Shown here: positions 1-8,715 of the stretch, in pieces
Position numbering within the stretch: the first letter of the stretch is position 1
How the letters are laid out: every line of letters starts with the position of its first letter
Assembly (NCBI GenBank): GCA_002483765.1
Contig: DLIO01000018.1
Coordinates: forward strand, 1-42,605
Direction of reading: 5' to 3'
From: Lentisphaeria bacterium UBA7640
GTDB lineage: Bacteria; Verrucomicrobiota; Lentisphaeria; Victivallales; Victivallaceae
DNA length: 42,605 bases
The notes under the pieces: model-generated
Told to the model about the DNA's origin: nothing
Database searches by the model: none
The model's input: only the letters and a program-made list of their open reading frames with translations
Position numbers and translations under genes: made by a program

Positions 1-19
1 CTTTGCTTGGCGCACTCAT
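1..19 (-). CDS. start of an unidentified gene leaving the window (partial)
   Basis: An ATG at 19-17 on the minus strand opens MSAPSK and runs off the left edge. It has a good Shine-Dalgarno sequence (GGAGAG) about five bases upstream. Only six codons are visible, so the product cannot be named. It would be divergent from the sigma-factor gene. The call rests on the ribosome binding site and start codon alone. Confidence 0.35.
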
Positions 20-105
20 TTTTCTCTCCAGTAAAATTACAAAAGAATACTATAATTCACAAATACAATATCTCTACTTTAAAACCATAACCATTACATT
101 ATTAT

Positions 106-123
106 CGCCAAAACCCTTTGGCG
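106..123. promoter_or_regulatory. perfect dyad upstream of the sigma-factor promoter
   Basis: CGCCAAAACCCTTTGGCG has perfect 7-base arms (CGCCAAA and TTTGGCG) around ACCC. It lies 14 bases upstream of the putative -35 box, between two divergent starts. The position suits a regulator binding site. A short terminator hairpin is less likely because no T-run follows on either side. Confidence 0.35.
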
Positions 124-137
124 AAGCTAACATTTAT

Positions 138-165
138 TTGATATTTTACAAATTCAGTGTATATT
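138..165 (+). promoter_or_regulatory. putative sigma-70 promoter of the sigma-factor gene
   Basis: TTGATA (138-143), 16-base spacer, TATATT (160-165). Transcription would begin near 172, after the in-frame ATG at 168. That supports the downstream start at 216 as the real one. Confidence 0.45.
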
Positions 166-215
166 AAATGCTTTGTATTCTACAGGTTAACTTTATTTCA
201 AGGAGCGGGGCATAT

Positions 216-1706
216 ATGGCGAATAAACAGACACAAGATAAAAAAATAGTGATCACAGATAAGACTGCTACTAAACCCAAAAGCACCAAAAAAACGCCAT
301 CAGTGAAAGTTGCCGCCACTCCAAAATTGATTGAATCAGGAAGCCCCTTATTGTCATCTGAAATTTATCCCATAAAACCCATTAAAGCCAAAGCCAAAAA
401 AATGGCAACCACTGTTTCCAAAAAAACAGATGAACCAAAAATTACATTAAAAGTTAAGAGCACGACAAAAGCTGAGAAATCTGTTGCCAAAACTAAGAGC
501 GTGACAAAAACCGATAAAGTTAAAGCTGAACCTAAAAGTACAGTAAAAGCTAAAAAAACTGTTGCCAAAGCCACGAGCGCGACAAAAACTGATAAAGTTA
601 AAGCTGAACCTAAAAGTAAGGCCAAAATTGATAAGCCCGTTGCCAAAGCGGAGAGCGTGGCGAAAACCGACAAAGTTAAAACTGAACCTAAAAGTGCAGT
701 AAAAGCTAAAAAGCCAGCTACCAAAGCGAAAAGCGTGGCGAAAGTCGACAAACCAGTTCCACCCAAAAAGATATCAGCTGCTGCTCAAGCTAAACTTGAT
801 AAAACTGCCAAAAATGTTACCGGCGGTTTAAAGAACAAAGCCAAACCTGAGAGCACAGCTTCAACTGGAGCTCGCAGCGATGCGCTTAAAGGCTATATGG
901 ACAATATTATTCAATATTCGCTCATTACCCGCCAAGAAGAAGTTGAGCTCGCTGCGCAAATCCATGGCGACGACCCCGTAGCCTATGCTACAGCCCGTGA
1001 AACTCTGATTAATGCCAATTTGCGCTTAGTGGTTAAAATCGCCCATGACTTCAAAGGATTGGGATTACCTTTGACCGACTTGATTTCAGAAGGAAATATT
1101 GGACTTATGCGCGCAGTGGAAAAATTTGACCCGGCCAAAGGCGCTAAGTTCAGTTCTTATGCCGCATGGTGGATTAAACAGTCAATGCGTCGCGCTTTGG
1201 CTAATCAAAGCCGCACTATCCGCATCCCAGTTCAATCCGCCAGTAAAATCAATAAAATAAGATCAGCCAGAATGGCTTTAACGGAAAAACTAGGCCGCGA
1301 ACCCAACGATGCAGAAATCGCATCACATCTCGACTTTAGTCAGCGCACAGTCGCCGGCTTGAGAATGGCTGCCCCGCAGACCATTTCGCTGCATGATCCT
1401 ATCCAGCAAGGCGAGGATGGCGAATTCCAGGATATTGTTCCAGATCGTCGTGCCGTTATGCCTGATCAGATTATTGCTGACATTGAGTCGCGTCAACGTC
1501 TACGGGTGTTGATGAATGAACTAGACGATCGCGAAAGACGAATTCTGCAAATGCGTTTTGGATTGGGAAACACCACCCCAAAAACCTTGGAAGATGTCAG
1601 CCAAGTAATTGGTAGAACTCGCGAGCGAGTACGTCAAATCCAGAACCAAGCAATCTCGAAACTGAAGGCTTGGTTGATTGACGAAGCTGATTACGCAGCG
1701 GATTAA
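216..1706 (+). CDS. rpoD: RpoD/SigA-type sigma-70 factor with a basic repeat-rich N-terminal extension
   Basis: Directs RNA polymerase to -10/-35 promoters. The conserved core occupies residues ~220-496 of 496: region 1.2 (DNIIQYSLITRQEEVELAAQ), region 2 (~261-340, with DLISEGNIGLMRAVEKFDP and YAAWWIKQSMRRALANQ), region 3, and region 4 with the helix-turn-helix GRTRERVRQIQNQAISKLK. Region 1.1, usually acidic in primary sigmas, is replaced by ~219 residues rich in Lys, Ala and Thr, including three 26-residue tandem units. ATG 216 is chosen over ATG 168 because AGGAG (201-205) precedes it at normal spacing and the likely transcript starts near 172. The core matches group 1/2 sigmas; whether this is the primary sigma is inferred. 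The basic extension resembles histone H1-like or AlgP-like tails in composition only. Confidence 0.9.
   Translation: MANKQTQDKKIVITDKTATKPKSTKKTPSVKVAATPKLIESGSPLLSSEIYPIKPIKAKAKKMATTVSKKTDEPKITLKVKSTTKAEKSVAKTKSVTKTDKVKAEPKSTVKAKKTVAKATSATKTDKVKAEPKSKAKIDKPVAKAESVAKTDKVKTEPKSAVKAKKPATKAKSVAKVDKPVPPKKISAAAQAKLDKTAKNVTGGLKNKAKPESTASTGARSDALKGYMDNIIQYSLITRQEEVELAAQIHGDDPVAYATARETLINANLRLVVKIAHDFKGLGLPLTDLISEGNIGLMRAVEKFDPAKGAKFSSYAAWWIKQSMRRALANQSRTIRIPVQSASKINKIRSARMALTEKLGREPNDAEIASHLDFSQRTVAGLRMAAPQTISLHDPIQQGEDGEFQDIVPDRRAVMPDQIIADIESRQRLRVLMNELDDRERRILQMRFGLGNTTPKTLEDVSQVIGRTRERVRQIQNQAISKLKAWLIDEADYAAD
513..746 (+). repeat. 78-bp tandem repeat inside the sigma-factor gene (3 units)
   Basis: Units at 513-590, 591-668 and 669-746 keep an exact 78-bp (26-codon) period. 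Each opens with DKVKAEPKS or DKVKTEPKS and continues with Lys/Ala/Val-rich sequence ending in AK. Partial units flank the array. Multiples of three bases keep the frame, so the unit number can vary without breaking the gene. Confidence 0.85.
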
Positions 1707-1826
1707 TCGTTAAAAAATAGCGTTCATCATTCTAACTTTGGTGAGTGTTTTCATTCGTACACTCGACCAAACACCCATATCACACTCTAATTTTAGAGTT
1801 ACTTACTAGCCATAAATATTCACTCT

Positions 1827-1857
1827 AATTCACGCGCGCATAATGCGCGCGCGAATT
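1827..1857. repeat. dispersed GC/CG palindrome, copy 1
   Basis: Arms GCGCGCAT and ATGCGCGC around a central A, inside a longer AATT...AATT-bounded palindrome. It lies in the gap between the convergent sigma-factor and U32 genes. The central A, against T in copies 2, 4 and 5, means this copy is in the opposite orientation. The sequence CACTCTAATT directly before it also occurs about 40 bases upstream. Confidence 0.8.
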
Positions 1858-1894
1858 AAGATATCAAGTTACACAAAATTTATCTGTGATGATA

Positions 1895-4126
1895 CTATTG
1901 TAAACAGGAATTAAAATTAAACTCTGATCTGTTTTTATTTTCCCATGACGTATTGGTTAGGTCATAAAAATCTAACAAACCAGGCAGCCCTGGAACTGAT
2001 ACCGTTTTAACCGGATAAACCCGGGTCACTCCGGTAAATCGGTCAAACTTAGCAATAAATTCATTTCCTCTTGCATCACGAAAAATGCCTTCAACCGGAA
2101 TTTTCGCGCGCGTTATCAGCAACAGCGGCGTTCCAAAACGATAAAGCTCGACTGGCAATGGCGAATGTTCCGCCAATGCTTTTGCCGCCACTGCTTCCAG
2201 TTCGCGATGTGCCAATATTTTGGACACATTGAAACGCCGTAGTTCCTCCGCACATAGCGAATTACAAAGCGGAAAAGCATCGCCTGCCGTAATTATTACA
2301 TCCTGATAGTTCTTGAGCAATTCCAAGGCAAAGAGCCCAGAAGCTCGAAAACGCCTAATGCCACGTTCGTAGGTTTTTTCAATGGTTTTACGCAACGCAT
2401 CAATTTTTTCCTCTGGACAAAATTCCGGCAAAATCGCTTCGGTAACAGATTTATCCATACTGTAGATACTGGCGGCGCGAATAGCATGGCGATCGAACGG
2501 AACTTTTGTCGATGAACCTAATGCTACCGTTACTGGCGATTCAGCTTTATCCAAGATTGCGGGCTGCATTTTTTGGTATGCATGCATAAATTTCTCAAGA
2601 CCAATCGCAGAAGATGGCAAGACATCTTCTACATGCAGGTTCTCTTTAACATAATCCCAAAAATCACGCCTAAGCGGTTTCAACACCGAAACAGGAATAA
2701 AATATTTGCCGTCAATATGACATTCGATTGTTCCAACAGCCAAGATCGTCGAGTCACTAGCACGGAAAGTTTTTTCGATATCCTCAGCATCAATCGCGCG
2801 TTTTTCCGCGTCAGCCAGTTCCCACTCGCGCTGCCACGGCGGCAATGGAACGTTCAAGAAATCAACCCTTAACGCCGTTCTCGTAACCGTGAGACTCAAG
2901 TCAAGCTGGGTCCGAGGCATAGGCAACGCGTTAACACGTTTGGAGTAATCAGCAGTGCTTTCACCAATTTTAAAAACTAATCCGTCAAAAGGCATGGTTT
3001 TATCGCAACAGATAAAAACCCTTTCCCCCTGCCTTGCCTTCATCACGCTTTGATCGTTTATAAACATTTTTGTGACCGTAAGCGCAGTCCCTTCATCTCC
3101 GGACTTGGGTTGCACTCTAATACGATCGCCAACATGAATTTTCTTGGATGTAATAAAGGTGAAACCGTGTTCGCGAACCTCGCTAACTTTGCCGCAAAGC
3201 AAGCCAGACGCACCAAGATTTTCATGACTAATTAGATTGTTCATTGATTCCGCAGTGTAAAACCCGTGTGACCATTTGCGCCCGCAAGTTTGCGCCAGCA
3301 TCGCGCGCGCTTCGCCGAGCAATTTCCCATAGTCCGGAGCATCGGAAGGTGTATCAAGCATTAGACGGTACGCCGAAACCGTATTTTTAACATAATCAGG
3401 TTGACGCAACCGGCCCTCAATCTTCAACGAAACCACATTCATCTCTCGAACCTCGTTTAAACGATCGATTAAACAAAGATCCTGAGCTGAAAAGAAAAAA
3501 CCATTACCTTCATCACTGTAAAAACGCCGACGGCATGGTTGTTTACATTTACCACGGTTCCCACTGGAACCACCATGCCAAGAGGAAAACAAACATTGTC
3601 CGGACATTGAACAACAGAGCGCGCCGTGAATAAATATCTCCAATTCAACCGGTGAATTAAGTCCCATAATACGCAATTCATCAAAGGTCACTTGGCGTTC
3701 CAAAATCACACGACTAACGCCAAGTTCAGCGGCGAATTTCAGACCTGGTGAATTATGAATTCCCATCTGAGTTGAAGCGTGGATATTTAAATTAGGAAAA
3801 TATTCGCGGATCATCCGCAATACACCTAAATCCTGAACAATTAACGCATCAGGATTGATAATACTAAGTTCACTCAAGCATTCCGCAACTTCGGTTAGCT
3901 CATTCTCTTTGATAATAGTATTTAAGGTCACGTAAACCTTGCGCCCGATACTATGCGCGTATTCAACGACTCCAGACAGCACTTCCTTTGAAAAATTCTC
4001 ACTGCGGTCGCGCGCGTTAAATTTAGTCAGCCCTGCATAAACCGCATCCGCTCCAGCGTCGAAAGCCGCTAATGCTGCAGGCGCATTTCCGGCCGGAGCC
4101 AACAATTCTATCCTGTTATTACTCAT
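1895..4126 (-). CDS. U32-family protein, RlhA/TrhP-like RNA hydroxylation protein
   Basis: A 743-residue cytoplasmic protein. The N-terminal U32 domain opens with IELLAPAGN and carries the family signature at residues ~167-200: HGALCCSMSGQC, then GNRGKCKQPCRR, with cysteines spaced as in the RlhA/TrhP group. A DUF3656-like middle domain follows (LPPWQREWELADAEKR, then PVSVLKPLRRDFWDY). In E. coli such proteins (RlhA on 23S rRNA, TrhP on tRNA) act in RNA hydroxylation, although U32 was first called a collagenase-like peptidase family. The combination and length fit RlhA best, but the exact RNA target is not decidable here. ATG 4126 is preferred over GTG 4135: GAGGA at 4140-4136 sits nine bases before the ATG and directly touches the GTG. 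Confidence 0.85.
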   Translation of the reverse strand: MSNNRIELLAPAGNAPAALAAFDAGADAVYAGLTKFNARDRSENFSKEVLSGVVEYAHSIGRKVYVTLNTIIKENELTEVAECLSELSIINPDALIVQDLGVLRMIREYFPNLNIHASTQMGIHNSPGLKFAAELGVSRVILERQVTFDELRIMGLNSPVELEIFIHGALCCSMSGQCLFSSWHGGSSGNRGKCKQPCRRRFYSDEGNGFFFSAQDLCLIDRLNEVREMNVVSLKIEGRLRQPDYVKNTVSAYRLMLDTPSDAPDYGKLLGEARAMLAQTCGRKWSHGFYTAESMNNLISHENLGASGLLCGKVSEVREHGFTFITSKKIHVGDRIRVQPKSGDEGTALTVTKMFINDQSVMKARQGERVFICCDKTMPFDGLVFKIGESTADYSKRVNALPMPRTQLDLSLTVTRTALRVDFLNVPLPPWQREWELADAEKRAIDAEDIEKTFRASDSTILAVGTIECHIDGKYFIPVSVLKPLRRDFWDYVKENLHVEDVLPSSAIGLEKFMHAYQKMQPAILDKAESPVTVALGSSTKVPFDRHAIRAASIYSMDKSVTEAILPEFCPEEKIDALRKTIEKTYERGIRRFRASGLFALELLKNYQDVIITAGDAFPLCNSLCAEELRRFNVSKILAHRELEAVAAKALAEHSPLPVELYRFGTPLLLITRAKIPVEGIFRDARGNEFIAKFDRFTGVTRVYPVKTVSVPGLPGLLDFYDLTNTSWENKNRSEFNFNSCLQ

Positions 4127-4545
4127 AAATTCCACTCCTCAATAGAAGATTGAATATACTGGATAATCAGTCATTTTACAAAAAAACATAGTTGAATTTT
4201 AAAAACACTCGAATCAAAAATGGTGATTTTACCCGTGAAAAACGTGGGAAGGAAAATATGATGGGATTTTAACCACCGAGAACACCAAAAAGACACAAAG
4301 TACCCAAAGGAAAGCCATCGTGAATTTATGGAAGATTTCATGTTTTTTGTGGTTTAATCAAAGTATGAAATTAACTTTTAAATCTAATGCAAAGTTGAGG
4401 AGTTGGAGAAACTTTAACGCCACCACATCATTCAGGATGAGAAATACAGGGAAAACAGGGAAAACTTGTGAAATATCTTCACAATATTAACATTCCAGCT
4501 TGCTAAATTCCTAAAATGGTCTATTTTATAAATCTTTCCAATATT
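4127..4545. other. non-coding stretch upstream of the U32 gene and tRNA-Pro
   Basis: No credible gene was found on either strand. It holds a degraded CTTTGTG-type repeat (4270-4312) and otherwise AT-rich sequence. Promoters for the U32 gene and for tRNA-Pro should lie here; a TATA-like stretch at about 4523-4530 is the only visible candidate for the tRNA. Confidence 0.5.
4270..4312 (-). repeat. degenerate CTTTGTG-type dispersed repeat
   Basis: Read on the minus strand it contains ACTTTGTGTCTTTTTGGTG followed by GGTGGTTAA. The region 9763-9948 contains the same kind of TTTGTG...GTGGTTA units. It looks like a decayed low-complexity intergenic repeat, not a gene. Confidence 0.5.
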
Positions 4546-4623
4546 CGGGGTATAGCTCAGCCTGGCTAGAGCGTCTGCTTTGGGAGCAGAAAGTCGCACG
4601 TTCAAATCGTGTTACCCCGACCA
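4546..4623 (+). tRNA. tRNA-Pro (anticodon UGG), CCA encoded
   Basis: The cloverleaf is complete. Acceptor CGGGGTA pairs with TACCCCG, followed by discriminator A and genomic CCA (4621-4623). The D-arm is AGCTCAGCCTGGCTAGAGC. The anticodon stem TCTGC/GCAGA (4574-4590) encloses the loop TTTGGGA with anticodon TGG at 4581-4583 and G37, as is usual for tRNA-Pro. The T-arm contains GTTCAAATC. Overlapping short reading frames here are shadows. Confidence 0.97.
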
Positions 4624-4736
4624 TTTTTCCACTTCAATACATCAACATATCAATGCTGATATTTTATTATTTGCAGATTCTATCGAATCTCGACAAACTA
4701 AAAAAACTTATTTCCACCCAACAATTTTGCCCAGTT

Positions 4737-4762
4737 ATGGAACGCAGCCGTCTCGTCCGCAT
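4737..4762 (-). repeat. GCGGACGAGAC repeat, copy 1 (inverted)
   Basis: Its reverse complement opens ATGCGGACGAGAC and matches 4930-4955 at 23 of 26 positions. Confidence 0.65.
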
Positions 4763-4824
4763 CCGAGTTCTGCAAAATGCAAAACCCTTGCTTTTATTGA
4801 TTAATCCGGACAAAAAGAGTAGCA

Positions 4825-4875
4825 TAGACATTCTTGTCTGTGAAGAGGACACTGGCAGGAATGCGTGTTACCTTC
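4825..4875 (+). repeat. GACATTCTTGTCTGTG repeat, copy 1 (decayed)
   Basis: Shares TAGACATTCTTGTCTGTGAA and the terminal TACCTTC with 5022-5072; both copies span 51 bases. The right half of its palindrome has decayed. Confidence 0.65.
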
Positions 4876-4929
4876 AAAAACTCAACACTTATCGCTTGCG
4901 AACAACACCTTTGCGCGCCACGACACTGT

Positions 4930-4955
4930 ATGCGGACGAGACGTCCGCGCTCCAT
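4930..4955 (+). repeat. GCGGACGAGAC repeat, copy 2
   Basis: ATGCGGACGAGAC followed by GTCCGC. The GCGGAC/GTCCGC arms around GAGAC form a small internal palindrome. Inverted partner at 4737-4762. Confidence 0.65.
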
Positions 4956-5021
4956 AATCTATTCGGAATTTCTTACTATGGTCAAAACTAAAATAGGTGA
5001 GAATGGCCTCAAAAATTAATA

Positions 5022-5072
5022 TAGACATTCTTGTCTGTGAAAGGCACAGACAAGAATGCCTCTGCTACCTTC
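5022..5072 (+). repeat. GACATTCTTGTCTGTG repeat, copy 2 (intact hairpin)
   Basis: Perfect 14-bp arms CATTCTTGTCTGTG (5026-5039) and CACAGACAAGAATG (5045-5058) enclose AAAGG. It ends about 40 bases from the 3' end of the lipoprotein gene on the other strand. Confidence 0.75.
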
Positions 5073-5111
5073 ATGAAATATTGGCTTATCGATTCTTTTA
5101 TAAAAAACTTT

Positions 5112-5534
5112 CTACCACAAATCGAAAAATACGAATAGAGGGAGAAGGTAGATTCCATCACCGTAAGAAGAAATTTCCTGCTCCACAACTTTATCATTTT
5201 CAAGTGTTAATTCATAATAGAAATTACGCCCACTCCAATGTTTTTTATGCCAGACGCCTAATTGTGACGAATGACGAACGAGACGACTAACACGCATTTC
5301 ATCCAATGAATTAAAATAAAGATTAGAATTAGTTCCAGTTCTGTTCCAAATCCTTGAATCATCAGGGTTCATACAAGTGGCTATCCACAATTTATTGTCC
5401 AACAACTTAGGCGTTTCAGCAACCGCATCTATTACCTGATCCCGCGTCATTCCCATGTAGTTCCGTTTTGGCAAAGCACGGCATCCCGTCAGTAAACATG
5501 CAATGCAGAAATATAAAAAAAGGTTTTTTATCAT
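5112..5534 (-). CDS. small lipoprotein, BamE/SmpA-like
   Basis: A 140-residue protein with a lipoprotein signal: MIKN, a hydrophobic core, then the lipobox LLTGC with Cys18 as the likely lipidated residue. After the linker, MGMTRDQVIDAVAETP resembles the GMTREQV motif of the SmpA/OmlA/BamE family of outer-membrane lipoproteins. The rest is not recognised and is rich in aromatic residues. The start at 5534 is chosen because AGGAG precedes it; the nine-codon upstream extension would bury the signal sequence. Transcribed divergently from the gene at 5711. Function is inferred only at the level of an envelope lipoprotein. Confidence 0.7.
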   Translation of the reverse strand: MIKNLFLYFCIACLLTGCRALPKRNYMGMTRDQVIDAVAETPKLLDNKLWIATCMNPDDSRIWNRTGTNSNLYFNSLDEMRVSRLVRHSSQLGVWHKKHWSGRNFYYELTLENDKVVEQEISSYGDGIYLLPLFVFFDLW

Positions 5535-5710
5535 AAAAAACTCTCCTGTCCTTTGGCGCATAACTTACTATCACATCACGATTTTTAAAACCCATTTTTT
5601 GGCTGAAAACCTAAAATTCATTCACTACGGCGCCCTTGGTTTTATTGTAAATCACACTATATTTCAATTGTGTGAAAAGCCATAGATAATTTACTGGGGA
5701 ACGTGGTAGT

Positions 5711-7000
5711 ATGAAAAATATATTTTTGATGTTTTTTCTCTTTGTGTTTTCAACAACTCTTTGGGCTAATGCCGGCGTCTTTCGAGGAAGAGGGCAAACT
5801 CCACAACTCGAGAATACTAACGACATTCAAATGGTAGAAGAAGAAGTATCTATGTTCCCAATGCGCGGTAATTATCCGATCGATATGAGTGTGCGTAACC
5901 AAGATCAGATGAAGTATCATTGTACATTTAAATTGAGGAACCTTTCGGATAAAATCGTCACTATCCCTGTTGGTTTTCCGCTTTCTACCGAAACTGTTTG
6001 GTTCCATGACCCGAGCATGATCAATCAAACAGAAGTTATCGGCCGATTCGGTTTTGTCGCTGGAACCAAGGATTATATTTTTCCAGTAAGATATGTTCCG
6101 TATGACAAGAACAAAAAATTCAGCAGCATTTTTCTCTGGGACATGACATTTCAACCGAAGCAGGAAATCACTCTATTTGTTCAATATACAATGGGTGGTT
6201 ATTACGGATTAATGTCTACTCGGAAACAGAATTTACCACGAGAAACAGATTACAAGCACTCATATCTAGCAGAACTCGAAATGGGAATCGGTCATGGACA
6301 TATGTATGTCACTGCAACTGGCGGTTGTTGGGCTGGTAAGATTGAAAAAGCTGTTTTCAAACTTTACCCGTATATGTTTGAAGAATATTTAGAAAAACGT
6401 GGGGCGTGGGAAGAGTCACCTGAAGACGAGCAAAAAAGAATTCAGCGCTCTAAAAAAGAACAAACCTTGGTTGATTTGCTTACCCCAAAATCGCCAATGG
6501 TGCGTTCATGGAATCCCGAGCGTGAACAATGGAAAGTAGTACTTGACCAGCCCAAAAATAAATCACAACATCTCGAACTGGTATATACGCCTTTTGAACC
6601 AAAGGACAAAGACTCCATCAACATTTCTTATGTTTTCGCAGGAATTCCCACAACGATAGAACAATTTGATTTATTGCTGGACTGCATGAAAAGTTCTCTT
6701 AACCAAGGATATGCACAAAAAGATCGCATCAAAGCGAATGTAGAGAAAATGAAAAAAGAAAATCTTACTCAATATGAGGAATTGAAACAGTATTTAGAAG
6801 GGCTGGTACCATATACCCCTGCGGTTAAAAAGAACCTTACCGATGTCGTCTTGGAATTTTATGGTATCGGCATCAATAATCCTGAGATTCAGGATTTCCT
6901 TGAAGCACAATGTTGGTATCCAGTAAAAGAACCGCCATACTTGTCTCCAGAACTAAAAGCATATCTGGAAGCAAGTTCATCCGAAATAAATACCAATTAA
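5711..7000 (+). CDS. secreted protein of unknown function, weakly DUF4424-like
   Basis: 429 residues with a clear signal peptide (MKNIFLMFFLFVFSTTLWANA, probable cleavage after ANA). The mature N-terminal half contains DIQMVEEEVSMFP, a beta-rich stretch with FKLRNLSDKIVTIPVGFPL, and LFVQYTMGGYYG. That layout, a stress on DI.M..E.V then R..N.SDK....V.FP, recalls DUF4424-type exported proteins, but the match is weak. The C-terminal half (~240-429) is charged and probably helical. No catalytic motif is seen. The next gene, a small membrane protein, follows on the same strand. Confidence 0.65.
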   Translation: MKNIFLMFFLFVFSTTLWANAGVFRGRGQTPQLENTNDIQMVEEEVSMFPMRGNYPIDMSVRNQDQMKYHCTFKLRNLSDKIVTIPVGFPLSTETVWFHDPSMINQTEVIGRFGFVAGTKDYIFPVRYVPYDKNKKFSSIFLWDMTFQPKQEITLFVQYTMGGYYGLMSTRKQNLPRETDYKHSYLAELEMGIGHGHMYVTATGGCWAGKIEKAVFKLYPYMFEEYLEKRGAWEESPEDEQKRIQRSKKEQTLVDLLTPKSPMVRSWNPEREQWKVVLDQPKNKSQHLELVYTPFEPKDKDSINISYVFAGIPTTIEQFDLLLDCMKSSLNQGYAQKDRIKANVEKMKKENLTQYEELKQYLEGLVPYTPAVKKNLTDVVLEFYGIGINNPEIQDFLEAQCWYPVKEPPYLSPELKAYLEASSSEINTN

Positions 7001-7086
7001 AAAATAGCTCCGTTATTAAAAAAATAAAAGTAATGATGCGACTGCGCTGATTAGGGAGAAAATTAAATATTTATAAGTCGATTATA

Positions 7087-7422
7087 TTGTGTAGTATCGT
7101 GATTCTTTATTTTTTTGTAATTCCTGTACTGGTTTGCATGATTCATGACCGGCATCCAAGATTATTCAGAAAATTTAGAATTTTTCTTTGGGTCTTTGGT
7201 AGTGCTGTTTTCTCTTGGCTGTTTATCAATAGCGCCATTGTAATCCCATATTGGTTGGGATTGTTTATTCCACAAGGGCCGGAATTGGTATTCGCTTTAT
7301 TTTTCGGCTGGCTCTATCTCTGGTTTGCCTCTATCCCAGTGATGATTCTTTATTTGTCGTGTCGGATTTTACTCTATGAGATCAACAGAAAATCTCAAAC
7401 GACTCAAAAACGCTGCTATTGA
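7087..7422 (+). CDS. small membrane protein of unknown function
   Basis: About 111 residues with three predicted membrane segments: the N-terminus (IVILYFFVIPVLVCMI), the middle (FLWVFGSAVFSWLFINSAIV) and the C-terminal part (FALFFGWLYLWFASIPVMIL). The start is uncertain. TTG at 7087 has no ribosome binding site, whereas GGGAGA (7054-7059) sits about ten bases before an in-frame ATT at 7069, a rare start codon that would add six residues (M)YKSII. Not recognised. It lies between two envelope-protein genes on the same strand. Confidence 0.5.
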   Translation: MCSIVILYFFVIPVLVCMIHDRHPRLFRKFRIFLWVFGSAVFSWLFINSAIVIPYWLGLFIPQGPELVFALFFGWLYLWFASIPVMILYLSCRILLYEINRKSQTTQKRCY

Positions 7423-7566
7423 TTAAAAATATCAAAAATCCTGCTGCAGTGTTTAAAATATTATTCGACTTGGTTTTCATGAAAGCCGTATTAGGTTATT
7501 TTTACAAACATTACTCGGGAATTTCATGTGACAATTAGGGTGATGATTATACTTGGAGTAACTTTA

Positions 7567-8715
7567 GTGCGAAGCAAAAATAATATTTCATCGGTGGCCT
7601 TAATCTTGATCATGGGAAGCATATTGCTGTTTTTCTGTAGTAGACATTTTGTATTAGATTTTGTCGAACGGGATAATCCTGTGCTTGCAAAAAAGATAGC
7701 GAAAGCGAATCAGCTTGCGGCAGACGATATTACAGTGAAAACCTCTCATTTCAAAGCGAATTATTGTGATATTATATTTCATAAAATCCCACCTACCGGA
7801 AAATATAGTGTTACTCCGATCATAAAAATAGCCCCTTTACTCATAAAAACTACAGGGCCGTTATTTTTTCATATTTCTATTCCAGGTGGCAATCCCTCTG
7901 CTTTTTGGGATATCCCTAGCGATAGTCTTCATCTCACAAAAACCGGGACGGCACCAATCGTATTCGACACCATATCAGGCGTAACTGTTGCAAAGAAACG
8001 AGAGTTAGAACTGAAAAAATGGACAATGGATGATTTGCTCTCTCTTCCTGAAAAATTACCGGTCGATATCATCGACATCAAAATGGCTTCGCAAGAGGGA
8101 TTCGACTGGTTATTCTTGAAAAAACATCCGAATATTTCCGCACTACGTCTATCCGGAGCAGCGGGATTCATCCATGCCGACAAACTTGATTCTGTAAACT
8201 GTTCTTTAGTCTTCAAAAACAATAAAAATCTGGTATTTCCTCAAAAACTCAAATGCTGGCTCTTTGCTCTTGATGGAAATGATGTTGATAATGAATTGCT
8301 TGGACGTCTCGATCCGGAAAAACTGAATATCCTTCAAATTGCAAATTGTCAAAGACTCGATCTTTCTAATATCGGTTGGTTGGGAAAGTGTAGCAGTGCC
8401 ACTTTTCAGAATTGTCCGAATATGGAAAATTTGTCCTCTCTTACTGATATGCCCGAATTAGATTCTTTGACGATCATAAATTGCCCAATCAATGACGCCT
8501 CAGCGATCAAAAACATTCCCAAATTACGAATATTGAGACTAAAGAAGACTCAACTCACTGATTTCTCATCTTTCCGTGGTTGTAAGATTTGGTTCGTCGA
8601 AATCCAACAAGAAACTCTTTCAGCAACAAATATATTGAAGGATCATATTGCTGGCATTGAAATCCTCGATCTCAACAACATTCGTATTCAAGAACCACGA
8701 ACAACGTTTCATTAA
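7567..8715 (+). CDS. membrane-anchored leucine-rich-repeat-like protein
   Basis: About 382 residues. A basic start (RSKNN) is followed by one membrane segment (VALILIMGSILLFFCS), so the bulk is probably outside the cytoplasm. From residue ~200 onward there are irregular leucine-rich repeats: HPNISALRLSGAAGF, LNILQIANCQRLDLSNIGWL, ELDSLTIINCPINDASAIKN, KLRILRLKKTQLTDFSSF. GTG 7567 is chosen because GGAG (7555-7558) precedes it at eight bases and it places the positive charges right before the membrane segment; GTG 7528 has no such site. LRR proteins of this kind often mediate protein binding; no partner can be named. Confidence 0.65.
   Translation: MRSKNNISSVALILIMGSILLFFCSRHFVLDFVERDNPVLAKKIAKANQLAADDITVKTSHFKANYCDIIFHKIPPTGKYSVTPIIKIAPLLIKTTGPLFFHISIPGGNPSAFWDIPSDSLHLTKTGTAPIVFDTISGVTVAKKRELELKKWTMDDLLSLPEKLPVDIIDIKMASQEGFDWLFLKKHPNISALRLSGAAGFIHADKLDSVNCSLVFKNNKNLVFPQKLKCWLFALDGNDVDNELLGRLDPEKLNILQIANCQRLDLSNIGWLGKCSSATFQNCPNMENLSSLTDMPELDSLTIINCPINDASAIKNIPKLRILRLKKTQLTDFSSFRGCKIWFVEIQQETLSATNILKDHIAGIEILDLNNIRIQEPRTTFH

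Larger units (their letters stand above)
4624..5111. other. repeat-rich non-coding stretch after tRNA-Pro
   Basis: No convincing gene. The stretch is built from two small repeat families, each present twice (4737/4930 inverted and 4825/5022 direct). Several short open frames cross it, but they follow the repeats, lack ribosome binding sites and overlap one another. Confidence 0.55.

Noticed and set aside
365..766. 133-codon minus-strand frame of Leu/Ala/Val-rich sequence opposite the sigma-factor repeats
   Set aside because: It is the antisense reading of the Lys/Ala repeat array, with no ribosome binding site; its open length is a by-product of codon bias in the repeats.
4580..5290. Several overlapping short frames (60-112 codons) over and after tRNA-Pro
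   Set aside because: They overlap the tRNA, the inverted repeats and one another, and lack start signals; shared peptides such as MRTRRPRS come from the repeat DNA.
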